Below are positions 35,202 through 47,679 of a stretch of 64,000 nt of DNA, piece after piece (the first letter of the stretch is position 1; the number at the start of each line of letters is the position of its first letter). The stretch covers positions 186,001-250,000 of the forward strand of contig SNVD02009584.1 in assembly GCA_013180625.2 (NCBI GenBank), in the 5' to 3' direction. Both the position numbers and the translations under genes were made by a program. The stretch comes from Boswellia sacra (lineage: Eukaryota; Streptophyta; Magnoliopsida; Sapindales; Burseraceae). The notes under the pieces are model-generated. The model did not search any database. It was given only the letters and a program-made list of their open reading frames with translations, and was not told the origin of the DNA.

Positions 35202-35575
35202 TATTAACAATCCTAGCTCATATTGTCCGAAAGAGCAGTCTGAGATTACTTTGGAGTGATAAGGTTGTTAGGAGTTATAAGGCTGACAGTAATCTCTCAT
35301 CGTATCAAGGAAGAATATATTTGGGTGGTTAGATAAATTCAAGTTCAGCTCAATCATCGGTCAAAGTAGTTAATATAAGCTGATCATTCGGTTACAACAG
35401 AAGTCTATTATTTTGCAACAGCCTGTAACAGAGCATCGTATCTTCTTTAAATAGATTTTTTATTATCTTGTTAGTTAGATAATAGACAATATATATAGCA
35501 TGACTCAAACTTTCTGTAATCATTCAAGCTTGCTCACGTTAATAAAAAAATCGTTCCAGTTATCAAACTTCTTCT
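35202..35575 (+). repeat. 5' LTR of copia 4
   Basis: Nearly identical to 39950-40327. A TATA-like ATATATAGCATG near 35491-35502 is the likely promoter. Confidence 0.94.
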
Positions 35576-35592
35576 TGGTATCAGAGCTTGAG
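35576..35592 (+). other. Primer binding site of copia 4
   Basis: TGGTATCAGAGCTTGAG, complementary to initiator tRNA-Met over the first 12 bases. There is no spacer after the LTR. Confidence 0.9.
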
Positions 35593-35622
35593 TGAGCAAC
35601 GACGGAAAAAAAAAAAATCATA

Positions 35623-38600
35623 ATGAGTTCTCTTTCACACAATGTCAGCAACTTCATTACTCTAAAACTCAAACCAGACAACTACCCGTTATGGAGAGAA
35701 CAAGTCTTGGCACTTGCTGAAAGCCAAGATCTGATTGACCATCTCGCTGAAGAAACAACTGACCAAGCCAAAGATTCAACAACACCAAATGAGACTACAC
35801 CAACAAACAACAAGACAACTGAATGGAGAAAATCAGATCGGCTGCTTCGTGGATGGTTGATTGGAACACTTTCAGAAGAAGCACTTGGTCTCGTCATAGG
35901 CCAAGATACATCAAAAGCGGTCTGGGATGCTCTAAAAGAGGCATATGCTCAAGATTCTCAAGAAAGGGAGTTCACTTTACGCCAACAGCTCACATATCTC
36001 TGTAAAAATGACAGCAACACCATCGCTGAACACATTCAAAAGTTCAAAAGCATCTGTGACAGTCTTGTCGCAATAGGAAGTCCCATGTCTGACAAAGAGA
36101 AGGTATTTTCCTTACTCACCAGCTTAGGGCCAAAATATGAATCTTTCACCACAACCATGTTGAAGCCACCTCGACCATCCTATACCGAATTGGTCTCTCT
36201 GCTGCAAGGGTATGAGCAGATACAAAATTGGTTCACCACTCAAACACCAGCTCCCCAATTGGCCTTCTATGGACAAAAACACCACTCAGGCTTCACTAAT
36301 CGTAAGAGTCAAAATAGCTTCAACTCAAATGGTCGAGGATTTCAAGCACACAATCAGGATTTCAGCAATCAAAGAATTCGGAACCATGGAAACACAAATC
36401 AAAACAACAATCGGCAAGATCTCAGAGCTCGTAAACCAGCTCCACCGGGACAACGAAGAATGACCCCAGAAGAAAGAGAGTTGTATCGAAATGACACTTG
36501 CCAAATCTGTGGAGTCATCGGACATATAGCCAAAATATGCTGGCATTTAGGTAAGTACACGCCAACGGCAGATGAAATTCCAAAAGCATTGGCTGCACTC
36601 ACTCTTGATAACACTGTGTATGATTTTGAATGGACTGCTGACACTGGAGCATCTCAGCACATGACAGGTAACTCTAATATGCTGAAAAATAAACGTCCTT
36701 ATTTTGGAAATGATTCAGTACTGATAGGAAATGGCAATCTATTAGAAATTCAATCTATAGGTGATACTCGACTTATCAATGGTACTGAAACCTTGTTCTT
36801 AAATGATGTTTTACATGTGCCTAAGCTTAAAAGGAATTTGCTATCTGTTGGTCAACTTACAGATAATTATCCTATTAATTGTGAATTTTCTAATGTGGGT
36901 TTCTGTGTTACGGAAAGGGAGACAGGTCACAAAGTGATGACAGGACAATGCAAGGGTGATCTAGATGTTATTTCCAGTCCACACCAGTTATTTTTTTCTA
37001 GTAGATTCAAATCAGGCACTACCGACCTATGGCATCAACGACTAGGACATCCTCAAGTGTCCACTCTTCGGTGTTACAACAAAAGGGTTTGATTGATGTT
37101 CAAGGATCGAATAAGACACAGTCACTTTGTAACAGTTGTCAATTAGCTAAACTTAGTAGATTACCTTTTTCATCTTCTGACAATATTAGTTCATCTATTT
37201 TCAATAAGATACATTGTGACTTATGGGGGCCATCACCTGTTTTATCACTTGGTATATTTTGCTATTATGCTTGCATTGTTGATGATTTCTCACGTTATAC
37301 TTGGCTTATTCCTCTACGAGCGAAATCTGATTTTTTTGATGCTTACTTGGCTTTTGAAAAATATGTTGAAAGGCAATTTAACAAAAAAATTCAAATATTT
37401 CACTCCGATGGAGGTGGTGAATTTATTAATTCTAAGCTCAGTTCCCATTTCCAAGCACAGGGCATTGTTCATCAAGTCTCTTGCCTATACACTCCAGAAC
37501 AAACAGGTATGGTTGAGCGTCGTCATTGTATCATTCGAGAGTTAGGTATGGCTATGTTATTTCATTGTCACGGTCCTTTATACTTGTGGGTTGAAGCATT
37601 TGCAACTGCTGTATTTTTAATTAATCACTTACCATCCACTGCACTTGATTCTGAAACACCTTACTTCAAGTTGCATGGAGCTCAACCCAAATATTCTTTC
37701 CTTCGAGTCTTTGGCTCAAAATGTTTTCCATACACATGGGACACTCGCAGCAATAAATTTAACTCCAAAACTATTCCATGTGTTTTTATTGGCTACAGTG
37801 ATCAACATAAAGGTTATAAATGCTTTCACCCATCTACACAGAAAATCATTGTCTCTAGGCATGTAGTATTTGATGAATGAGAATTTCCATTCAAGAAATG
37901 TGCCACTGATACGATCCCTTCCTCAAATACGAATTGGGTAAGTATTTTTGACTCCTGGACTGTTCTTCCTTTTGCTAATACTAACTCACCCTTGCAGGAG
38001 TCCATGACCGCCGATCCTCCTCTTCCACTGTCTCCATTGCAGCAATCTACAATGTCAGCAGCTGCCCCAAATGCAACACCTTCCTTCGCAACGTCCACTT
38101 CTGACTCTACATATGAGCAACTCGAACCAGTACAAATTCTCATCAGTAGTGATACAGCTGATACATCATCTTCTCATCCAACAACCACTATTAACTCTCA
38201 AATTCTAGCTCGACCTGATCCACCTGTCTTATCTTCTACTGAACCTGATAATTGCGTCGAAGAACCCTTGTCAGCATCCTCCATTGATGCGTCTGACTTA
38301 TCTGCTTCTGTCCCAGCTCATCATCATTCTATGGTTACTCGCTCACAAGATGGCATCTACAAACCCAATCCTAAATATGCACTCTTGGCCACTGGTTCAG
38401 ACATTCCTCACATTCCCAAATCCATCAAATCAGCCCTTAGGCATGATGGTTGGAAATGTGCCATGGACGAAGAAATGCAAGCTCTTCATCAAAATCAGAC
38501 CTGGCAATTAGTGCCACGTGACTCCTCCATGCATGTAATAGGATGTAAATGGGTTTTCAAACCAAAATTGAAGCCAGATGGTTCTCTTGATCGACTAAAA

Positions 38601-39995
38601 GCACGTCTCCTTGCCAAGGGATATCACCAAATTGATGGTGTCGATTACACTGATACTTTTTCACCTGTTCTAAAGCCTGGTACTATTCGTCTTGTACTCA
38701 GCCTTGCTTTAGTTCATCATTGGGACATTCGGCAACTTGATGTTAAAAATGCTTTCCTTCATGGTGTCCTTACTGAGGATATTTATATGGAACAGCCCCT
38801 GGGCATGGTTGACACAAACTTTCCCAACCACATTTGCAAACTTCAACGAGCACTTTACGGTTTGAAACAAGCACCTCGTGCCTGGTTTGATCGCTTTAGT
38901 ACTTTTCTTTTAAAATATGGTTTTCGTTGTAGTCCTGCAGATCCATCCTTGTTTGTTTTTCATTGTTCATCTGGATCCCTAATTCTCTTACTATACGTTG
39001 ATGACATGCTTCTCACAGGTTCTAATTCTCAACTACTGTCCTCCTTCATTTAGTTGTTGCATACCGAGTTTGCCATGAAGGATCTTGGTCCGCTCCATCA
39101 TTTTCTTGGCATCGAGGTCTCTACAACTCTAGATGGCTTGCATTTGTCCCAATCTCACTATGCTCTCACCATTCTTGAACGAGCAGCAATGGGTGATTAC
39201 AAACCTATGAGCACACCACTTGAAGCCAAGACGAAAGGCCCTCACAATCAGACTCTCCTTGCCGATTCGACTTCCTATCGTGCCATTGTTGGTGCTTTAC
39301 AGTACCTTACTTTGACTCGGCCTGACTTAGCCTATAGTGTCAACTTCGTCTCTCAATTTATGCATTCTCCTACTCACGCTCATCTTAAGATGGCTAAACG
39401 TATTCTGTGTTATGTCAAAGGGACACGAACCCTTTGTCTGCATCTTACTTCAAACACTACTCTTGACCTTTGTGCTTTTTCAGATTCGGATTGGGCTGGC
39501 TGCCCTATCACTCGGCGTTCTACAACAGGTTACTGTACTTTCCTTGGTCGGAATCCAATCTCCTGGTGTGCCAAGAAGCAACATACTGTTTCTCGCTCTA
39601 GCACTGAAGCGGAGTATCGAGCTATGGCGCACACTGCAGCTGAGGTTACATGGTTAACTTATATTTTGAAAGATCTTCAAGTTCCACAGCCTCACACTCC
39701 AGTACTGTTCTGTGACAATATCAGTGCTTTACATATGACTGTCAATCCCGTTTTCCATGCAAGAAGCAAGCACGTTGAGCTTGATTATCACTTTGTCCGT
39801 GAGAGGGTTGCACTTGGTTTTCTAATCACTAAATATATTCCTACTTCATCTCAGGTAGCTGACATTTTTACTAAACCTATGTCAAAAGCTACTCTTGCTC
39901 TCTATCGTCCCAAACTTCGCCTCCAACCCCGGCTTTGTTTGTGGGGAGATATTAACAATCCTAGCTCATCCAATTGTCCGAAAAGAGCAGTCTGA
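35623..39995 (+). pseudogene. Copia 4 gag-pol polyprotein, one frameshift and two stops
   Basis: ATG 35623 opens gag (KLKPDNYPLWREQVLALAES, UBN2 type). A CCHC knuckle (CQICGVIGHIAKIC) is near 36498-36540 and protease (TADTGASQHMTG, Asp-Thr-Gly intact) is near 36634. The pre-integrase WHQRLGHPQVS near 37030 is in the first frame. A 1-nt shift lies between about 37060 and 37090, and the frame that then carries the rest starts integrase (SDGGGEF near 37405). TGA at 37878 and TAG at 39051 interrupt that frame. RT has KWVFKPKLKPDGS near 38549, LDVKNAFLHG near 38738 and YVDDMLLTGS near 38995. RNase H has FSDSDWAGCPITRRSTTGY near 39478, and ADIFTKPMS near 39859 closes it. The few lesions fit recent inactivation. 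Confidence 0.93.
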
Positions 39996-40327
39996 GATTA
40001 CTTTGGAGTGATAAGGTTGTTAGGAGTTATAAGGCTGACAGTAATCTCTCATCGTATCAAGGAAGAATATATTTGGGTGGTTAGATAAATTCAAGTTCAG
40101 CTCAATCATCGATCAAAGTAGTTAATATAAGCTGATCATTCAGTTACAACAGAAGTCTATTATTTTGCAACAGCCTGTAACAGAGCATCGTATCTTCTTT
40201 AAATAGATTTTTTATTATCTTGTTAGTTAGATAATAGACAATATATATAGCATGACTCAAACTTTCTGTAATCATTCAAGCTTGCTCACGTTAATAAAAA
40301 AATCGTTCCAGTTATCAAACTTCTTCT
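39950..40327 (+). repeat. 3' LTR of copia 4
   Basis: Preceded by the polypurine tract GTGGGGAGA. The polyprotein frame runs about 45 bp into it. Confidence 0.94.
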
Positions 40328-40332
40328 TAACT

Positions 40333-42191
40333 AACATATATTCATAGACAATAAGAGTTACAATCTACTATGTTGTATGCGTTTACATTCAACTCAAGGC
40401 CCTTTATAGTGATAACTCCCTCTTACTCACTGACCTAGTCTATGCCATCTGATCAACCTCAATCACAACTCTAGTTCTTCACACACTCTTCTAATGCTAT
40501 TCTTCTCGGTCACGACTATTTTAGTTACACCCAGTTAAGTAAAAACATTACTCCTATAAAGCACTGGGATCACAGTTACAAACTCATGTGATTACTCAAC
40601 TCTTTTAAACTCACACGACCTATAACTATTAACCAAAGCACTCAAACTTGCTCTTACTTGCTCTCGCTCAAGTTGCCTTGAATGCGTTGAATACCTTACT
40701 CCAAAAGCTTTGAAGATAACTCTATATGATATTTGACATCATTCGTAATCCTTACCATGATCCTGCAAAATCTTAATGAAACTCAAAGTTTAGATAACAA
40801 TCTAATATTATAGGAAGAGATAAATACTCTTCTAAGTAAATTAGAATACTATAAATAATATCCTAATCTAATAAGATACGATCAATATATATATAAAACT
40901 TTCCATTCAACTAAAATATCAAATAAAGTTATTCTATTCTAGTTAAAATTTTCTTAATACAAAATATCTATTTATAGGATAAATATCCATATATAAGATA
41001 AATAAAATCAAGAAGAATATGCTTTTACCATACGATGACAAGAATAAAATCACGAGCAATGTATGTGAATGAGATGCCACGTGAGACACCAACTACAGCT
41101 TTTACTACTAATTAATGCTCATTTAATGCTCTACAAGTTTATGATTTCTACAATATTTTACTAATTTAATTTTATTAAATTTTCATAAGTAATAATATAT
41201 TACTGTTAAACTAATATAACTTTCTAATGCCTACTGGACTCCGATGCTGGAGCATGCACATCTCCTTTTAATATATATTTTACTATTAAACTAATTGAGT
41301 GTATTAAATGCTTCTTTAAATTAATACTTTATAATAATTAATTTGTATAAAATGGTATATGATTTTTTTAATTATTTATTTAATAATTAATTTTGAGACA
41401 ATATCAAACATCAATTTTAATTTTAACAGAAGCTATTAGCATACTTCAATCTTCGTAGGTGAAATATTTTAGATATATTTTATAATTGGTTAACTTTGTT
41501 GATTTTGCAATTTCGGCTATTATATTTTACATAATTATTTTAGCTTTATTGTTGCTCATATTAAATAAATATTTTGAATTAGCAGTTTCTTATTTGATAT
41601 ACATGGTCACCATGCATTTTACATAAATTCTAACATTATTATAATTTAGAAATGTTCATAAAGTAGAAATATTTTTCGAAGTTTATCTTACGAATAGAAA
41701 GATTAACATACTTTCATTTTTGTAGGTAATATTTAAATTGTAATATTGGAAGGAATAATAGAGGAAGTGGAAATCAAATTGTTTCTATATTCTGGCCAAA
41801 ATGCATACAATGATAGAATTTTATACAAAATTACCCAATGATTTCCCAATTTATATGGTCAAACTTACCCCAATGTCTTTCTTAAAAAAAATTGCTAACA
41901 AAATATATTCATAGGTAAAATTTTTATTTATTCATTAGATAAATGCATGTTAAAAAATTATTGTGAAGAATGCTAAAGAATAAAAATGCTAAAAGTGTTT
42001 CTAAGTCATTAAAATTGAAGTTAAAAAAGAAGGTTAAGTGTAAATAGCTTTTATAAAAAATTAAAGTGACTTTTGATATTCTATCAATAATTAATTAAAA
42101 TAACAAAATTATTATATCGCTTATACAAATGAATTATTATAAAATAATAAATTTATATGGCAGGTGATGTTCATGAATGGGATAGAGCATT
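40333..42191. other. Interior of the split TIR element
   Basis: AT-rich, without open frames over 100 codons on either strand. CT-rich sequence (40380-40700) lies near the copia. Nothing further is recognised. Confidence 0.4.
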
Positions 42192-42344
42192 AGATATCAA
42201 GTTGTAAAAGTTTCCCTACCCGCAAGTTTCAAGGCTTGAGTTATTCCCCAATTAATTGCAGCCTTAGTCTTAATCTAAGGATGCAACTAGAAGGTCGATC
42301 CTCATGTTTGACATAATACCGAAGATCGGACTAGAGAAGTTTTT

Positions 42345-42348
<4 letters not shown>

Positions 42349-42391
<43 letters not shown>
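42349..42391. repeat. TG microsatellite
   Basis: About 21 uninterrupted TG units. Confidence 0.95.
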
Positions 42392-42392
<1 letters not shown>

Positions 42393-42739
42393 GTGTGTAG
42401 AACAATATCAATAAGTACCTTTGAGTTTTGACCTAATTTCAATTAAAGAAAAACTATGTGTTTTTAATCAATCATACCCCTAAATTTGTCTTAAAATCAT
42501 CATCTATTATATGGTGAAACAACTATGAAATGGCGCTTGTCATTCTGTTTTGAATAAGCTTATCATGGCAATTTTAAGTCATTAATCATCAAAAGCCTTA
42601 AGGATATGATCTGATTCTAATTGGGGCTTTTTTTTTGCTTGTTATACTTTTGACTTTGCCCCTGAACATATGTTTTCCCATATTCATTAGCTATTATTAG
42701 TACTCATTAATCAAGGTTGATTTTGGACTTCTGTGTCAC

Positions 42740-45190
42740 TGTTGCAGCATCGCAGACTTTATAGCTTCTTTACCTGTAACTACACTTACAACCTGTTGTT
42801 GTATGGAGAATTGATTATGGATCATTAATTATATGCCATCATTATGTCATGTCCTTTTAGTTTGACACGCGGAGACTGTGCAGCCTTACAAGAGGCTATC
42901 AAACTCGTAAGTGCACCTAAGTAAGCTTAAACCCACAAAAAAAGAGGTCCAAGAAATAATAACAAAGACACAAGAGATTGGGCGAGGAAATGTATACTAT
43001 ACACAAATCAATGCACAAGGGTTTAGAGTGAGAGACACTCAAGCAACAACGCTATCAAACCTTGACCTGACAATGCATCTATAGGTGATTTACAAATAAA
43101 GGCTTACCCATATATATAGGCTTGCACCCTTTTAGTGATTGGCTAGCATTGTGCCATTTGTTAACACTCTATGGGCTTGGGCACTTTTACACATTTTTAG
43201 GCTCCAATCATATCTAGACCTTTCCCTAGATGTTTATAACCTTTTTTGGAGGTCAAGTGTTTGTAGAAACATTAACATATGGCTAAACAACTCTTGGGAA
43301 TACTATGACACACTAGACATCCCTACAAAACCCTAGCTAGGCTCAAGAGATCTCCACTTGCTTCCTGAATCTTCTGTAGCATTCCACAAGCTTTTGTCAC
43401 CTTCAAATCCTTTTGGACTCTTCTAGGTCATTCTTAAGTCTTCCACATCCTTTTCATGCCTTCTGGAATGTCATGGAACCTTTTAGAATATTCTAGAACA
43501 GCACACTCATTCTTTGTGCCATCAAACTCCTTGCATCATGAGGATTCTAGATCACCATAACACTTGCCCTAAAATCCCTTTCCTTGGCGCTTTTTCGCAT
43601 AAGTTCGATGCAGAATTGTGCACATGTCATATGGGCCGTGACATTTTTTGCCATTTGACATGACACCCTCGTCACGTTATCAAGCATATTCCAAACTTTA
43701 TGAGCAAGCAAACTTACTTTATGTTGTCATGTTCCTATCACCCACTTGCATTTTTTCTTGGTTGCCTTAAATTTTGTACCCACATACATGACATTCTCAT
43801 TTGCCATCTTGCTTTCCAACCTACTATTTCTATATGGAGACTCGATGCCCAATCATTAGCTATAAGCCATGATTAGCTATAGCTAGGGAATATCATGATA
43901 GTTATAGCTAACCAAAAGCAAATAGGTAGACCAAAGTATAATAACCTGCGCCACTTGTCAAAACTTTATTGGCTAGGACACTTCTACACTATCTTGGGCT
44001 CTAAGCTTATCTAGACCCTTTTCTAGATATTTACAACCTTAATTGGTAGTCAAGCATATCTAGAAACATCTACATATGGCTAGACAACTCTAGGGAATAC
44101 TACATTACACTAGACATCCCTAGAAAACCCTAGACTCAAGAGATCTCCACTTGCTTCCAGAATCTTCCACAGTATTCCACAACCTTTCGTCACCATCTGG
44201 ACTCTTATAAACCTTCTTGAGTCTTCCCTAACCTTCTGCTACCTTCTGAAATCATCTAGATCCTTTTGAAACTTCCAGAACATCATAAAACCTTTTGAAA
44301 ACTTTCGGAACACCGTGCTTGTTCTTTGCACTATTGAACTTCTAACGTCGTGAAGATTTTAAATCACTATAGCACTTACCTCTAAATCGATTTTCTTAGC
44401 GCTCTACCATGTAAGTTCAATGTAGAATCATGCACGCATCACAAAGGGTATGCCAATTGCCGCCACTTGATTTCACGACAACTTCATCGTGCCTTCCAAA
44501 TTGTCTCAAATTTTGTGAGCAAGTGGACTTACCTCGATGTTGCGGCATTCCCTTCACCTACTGACACTTCCTCTTGATTGCCTTTAACTTTTGTAACCGT
44601 ATACATGGCATTGCCATTTACCATCTTCATTTTTAGCCTGTTGTATCTGTATAGAGAATCAATTCCCTATCATTTGCTATATGCCATAATTAGCTATAGC
44701 TAGGGAATATCATGGTAACCTACGGCTATCTAGCTAAAAGAAAGCAAACAAGTAGACCAAAGTATGATAAATGCACCATTTGTCAAACTATGTTGGCTAG
44801 TACACTTTTACACTTTTTTGGGCTTCAAGCATATCTAAACACTTCCTTAGATATTTACAACCTTGTTTGGTGGTTAAGTATATCTAGAAATAGTTACATA
44901 TGGGTAGACAACCCTAGGAAATACTATACCAAACTAGACATCCTTAGAAAACCTTAGACTCAAGAGATTTCCTCTTGCTTTTAGAATCTTTCTTGGTATT
45001 CCATAACCTTTTGTCGTCGTACAGACTTTTGTAGGACTTTCTTAAGCCTTTCACGTCTTTTTGGTGCCTTTTAGAATCGTCTGAGCCCTTATAAAACACT
45101 CCAGAACATTACAAAACCTCTCCATAACTTTTGGAGCACTACACTCATTCTTTATGCGATCAAATATATTGCATCATAAAGATTTTTCCA
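42740..45190 (+). repeat. Tandem array of about 0.8 kb repeats, left part
   Basis: Three divergent units are recognised by the landmark CCA(C/T)TTGTCAA-ACT-T-TTGGCTAGG near 43150, 43948 and 44771 (spacing about 800-820 bp). Each then repeats in order CTAGACATCCCTAGAAAACC, CTCAAGAGATCTCCACTTGC, GTGAGCAAG-GGACTTACCT, CATGGCATT and CTATAGCTAGGGAATATCATG. Identity between units looks near 75-85%. No unit holds a conserved open frame. The first unit has extra, non-repeat sequence at 42850-43120. Confidence 0.8.
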
Positions 45191-45215
45191 ATATATATAT
45201 ATATATATATATATT
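45191..45215. repeat. TA microsatellite at the start of the gypsy 5' LTR
   Basis: About 12 AT units. The equivalent position in the 3' LTR (54710-54753) has about 22 units. Confidence 0.9.
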
Positions 45216-45558
45216 ATAAATTTTAGAAAATATGACTAAGGGTATTTGAGTAATTTTATGAGAATTGGGTTGGATAATAGAAGCGGGCTTGTGTTGGAAT
45301 TGGTAAGGGTGAATTGGGCTTGAATTTGAAATTGTTGGACTTAGGCCCATTGAGTCAAGGCCTTATGTATATAAGAGATGGGGTTTCTAGAATTAGTGAG
45401 AAGAGAAAAGAAAAGAAGAGAGGAGGAGAAGAAGTTGACGGTTCCAGGAAGAAAAAGAAGAGAAAAAGAAGAAGAGAAAGGAGAAGAAGGAAAAGAGAGG
45501 GAAAAATTCAGGAAGCTTAGCTTGGAAAACGGGTAGGAGATTCTAACACTATACTTAC

Positions 45559-47679
45559 TGTTAGCCCTAAGGCTACATGATAATTTTGATGATAACAATA
45601 CACATTGATTCATTGAGATTTACTAACATGTTTATTTATGTGCAAGAGTAATATCATTGAAATAATTGTAAAATCAAGAAAAGGCTTATTAAAATGAAGT
45701 GTTGAAGCTAAGTAGAAGACTACATGTTAAAGGCACCAAAGTTTAAGAACAAGGTTTGACTCAAGGAATGTGACACATGAGCAATGTTGAATCAATTGGT
45801 CATATATTTCTCTACAGATGTCCAAATGATGTGATTCTTGAGCCTTTGGAAAGCTTACTCAATTTATAACATTTCATATGTTTTAAAGAAATTTAAATTT
45901 CAAGTGTAATATTGTCCAAATCATCATGCAAATTGAAAGACAAATGGAAGTAGCTAACATAAGCATTGAATACTCTTTTGGACATATCTTGAGCTAGAAA
46001 AATCAAAATGACTTGATTATTATGGCATTGGAAAGAGAACATAATGAGGCACATTTCATATGTTTTGAAGAAATTCAAATTTTAAATGGAAGGCTGACAT
46101 AATTGACATACAATTCAGTGGACTGACACAGAGAAGAAAAATCAACTCATATGAGCACCGAATGATGTTTTATCCATATGTTGAGATAGAGATATCCAAA
46201 TTCTTTGATTCTTAATGTTTTGGAAAGCTTATTGAAATATGCAGATCTCTTATGTTTTGAATAAATTCAAATTTCAAAAGGAAGGCTGACAGAATTATCA
46301 TTCAATTTGGTGGACTGACACAAGAAAGAAAAATCAAGTTACATGAGCACCGAATGGTGTTTTGGACATATCTTGAGATACAGATATCCAAATGACTTGA
46401 TTCTTGATGCGTTGGAAAGCTTATTCAAATGTGCAGATCTTTTATGTTTTTCAGATTTTCAAATTTCAAACGGAACATTGACAAAAATGACAGACAAAAT
46501 TACGGTTTTTATGATGGGCAGAAAATTTGGAGATGGTGTCTTCACTTGATTAAGTTCATCTCATTTGCCTATAAAAGGAGCCATTCTCCCATGCATTCAA
46601 CAAGTGCAAGAGATGCATTTTATCAAGCAAAAAAAACAAGAGAAATATCAAGTCTATAGAGCTTTTATATTCTTTATCTACTCTTTGAAGAGAGTTATAC
46701 TTTTGTTGTAAAAATTATCTTTGTTCTTGTATTGTGGTGAGAGTGAGATATTCTTGTAAAGGATAATAGTTATCATTGAGAGAACTCTTGTTGTGTGTTA
46801 TCAAGAGTTGAAAGAAGTTTCCTTGGTAAGGTTGTTCATCAAGAAGAACTCTTGGTGTGGTGTTATCAAGAGTTGAGGAAAGTTGCTTTGGTGAGGTTGT
46901 TCATCAAGAAGAACTCTTGGTGTGGTGTTATCAAGGGTTGAAGGAAGTTGCCTTGGTGAGGTTGTTCATCAAGAAGAACTCTTGGTGTGGTGTTATCAAG
47001 GGTTGAAGGAGGAAGCCTTGGTAAGGTTGTTCATAAAAAAGAACTCTTGGTGTGGTGTTATCAAGGGTTGAAGGAAGAAGCCTTGGTGAGGTGTTCATCA
47101 AGAAGAACTCTTGGTGTGGTGTTATCAAGAGTTGAAGGAAGAAGTCTTGGTGAGGTTGTTCATCAAGAAGAACTCTTGGTGTGGTGTTATCAAGGGTTGA
47201 AGGAAGTTGCCTTGGTGAGTTTGTTCATCAAGAAGAACTCTTGGTGTGGTGTTATCAAGGGTTGAAGGAAGTTGCATTGGTGAGGTTGTTCATCAAGAAG
47301 AACTCTTGGTGTGGTATTATCAAGGGTTGAAGGAAAAAGTCTTGGTGAGGTTGTTCATCAAGCAAGTTGTAAAGATTTCTACAATTTAGTGGAAAGCTTA
47401 GCTCGTGGAGCTAGGAACCCATAGACGTAGGCAAGGTTTGCCGAACCACGTAAATTGAGTTTGCACTCTCTCTATCCCTATCCTCTTTAAATTTACTTGC
47501 ACTTGTGATTGTTCTTTATTGCCATTCTCTTGATTGCATTCTATTTTCATCTTCTTCACCTTTATTCTCAAAGAAAGAGTTAACTAATTTTGATCTTTCA
47601 AGAAAAGTTTTCTAAATCCGTTTTGATAAATAAAAACCCAATTCACCCCCCCTCTTGGGTTGCCATACCTGGGTCAACA
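45559..47679 (+). mobile_element. Solo LTR (SIRE/Maximus-like copia) inside the gypsy 5' LTR
   Basis: Begins TGTTAGCCC and ends GGGTCAACA (TG..CA). It is flanked by CTTAC at 45554-45558 and 47680-47684, and removing it restores the LTR sequence found at 55090. There is no internal region or primer site, so this is a solo LTR left by recombination. The 3' end motif CCAATTCACCCCCCCTCTTGGG is one I associate with SIRE-type copia LTRs. It holds four divergent repeats of about 190 bp (about 45800-46550, landmark GGAAAGCTTA) and nine 65 bp repeats (46790-47370). Confidence 0.88.
46790..47370 (+). repeat. 65 bp minisatellite, nine units, in the solo LTR
   Basis: The unit contains GAACTCTTGGTGTGGTGTTA and GTTGTTCATCAAGAA. 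TCAAGGGTTGA recurs near 46801, 46866, 46931, 46996, 47061, 47125, 47190, 47255 and 47320. The long ORFs over it on both strands are by-products. Confidence 0.92.

Larger units (their letters stand above)
35202..40327 (+). mobile_element. Ty1/copia retrotransposon 4, young, TA...CT termini
   Basis: LTRs of 374 and 378 bp (35202-35575, 39950-40327) differ at only a few bases (for example CATATTGTCC/CATCCAATTGTCC, ATCGGTC/ATCGATC, TTCGGTT/TTCAGTT). The target duplication TAACT is at 35197-35201 and 40328-40332. The primer site directly abuts the LTR end. The LTR borders fixed by the duplication are TATTAAC...CTTCTTCT, i.e. TA..CT, a documented non-canonical copia type. The coding frame is nearly full-length with one frameshift and two stops. 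Confidence 0.95.
35044..42266. mobile_element. Candidate TIR DNA transposon split by copia 4
   Basis: 35044-35118 and the reverse complement of 42192-42266 match over about 75 bp with a few gaps. Both read TAAGGCTGCAAT, then TTAATTGGG, CTCAAGCCTTGA, ACTTGC and GGTAGGG from the ends inward. TTAATCT flanks both ends (35037-35043 and 42270-42276), though three extra bases sit at the right end. Without the copia insertion the element would be about 2.1 kb. No transposase frame was found, so it is non-autonomous. The superfamily is undecided; the duplication length points to hAT or Mutator. Confidence 0.55.

Noticed and set aside
45314..45520. Lys/Arg-rich ORF in the gypsy LTR
   Set aside because: It is produced by the purine tract after the TATA box, which is non-coding leader sequence.
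46931..47265. Open frames on both strands over the 65 bp repeats
   Set aside because: They exist only because the repeat unit lacks stops in some frames; the repeats explain them.
46790..47370. Regular repeats resembling a CRISPR array
   Set aside because: The units are contiguous tandem copies without unique spacers, in a plant LTR.
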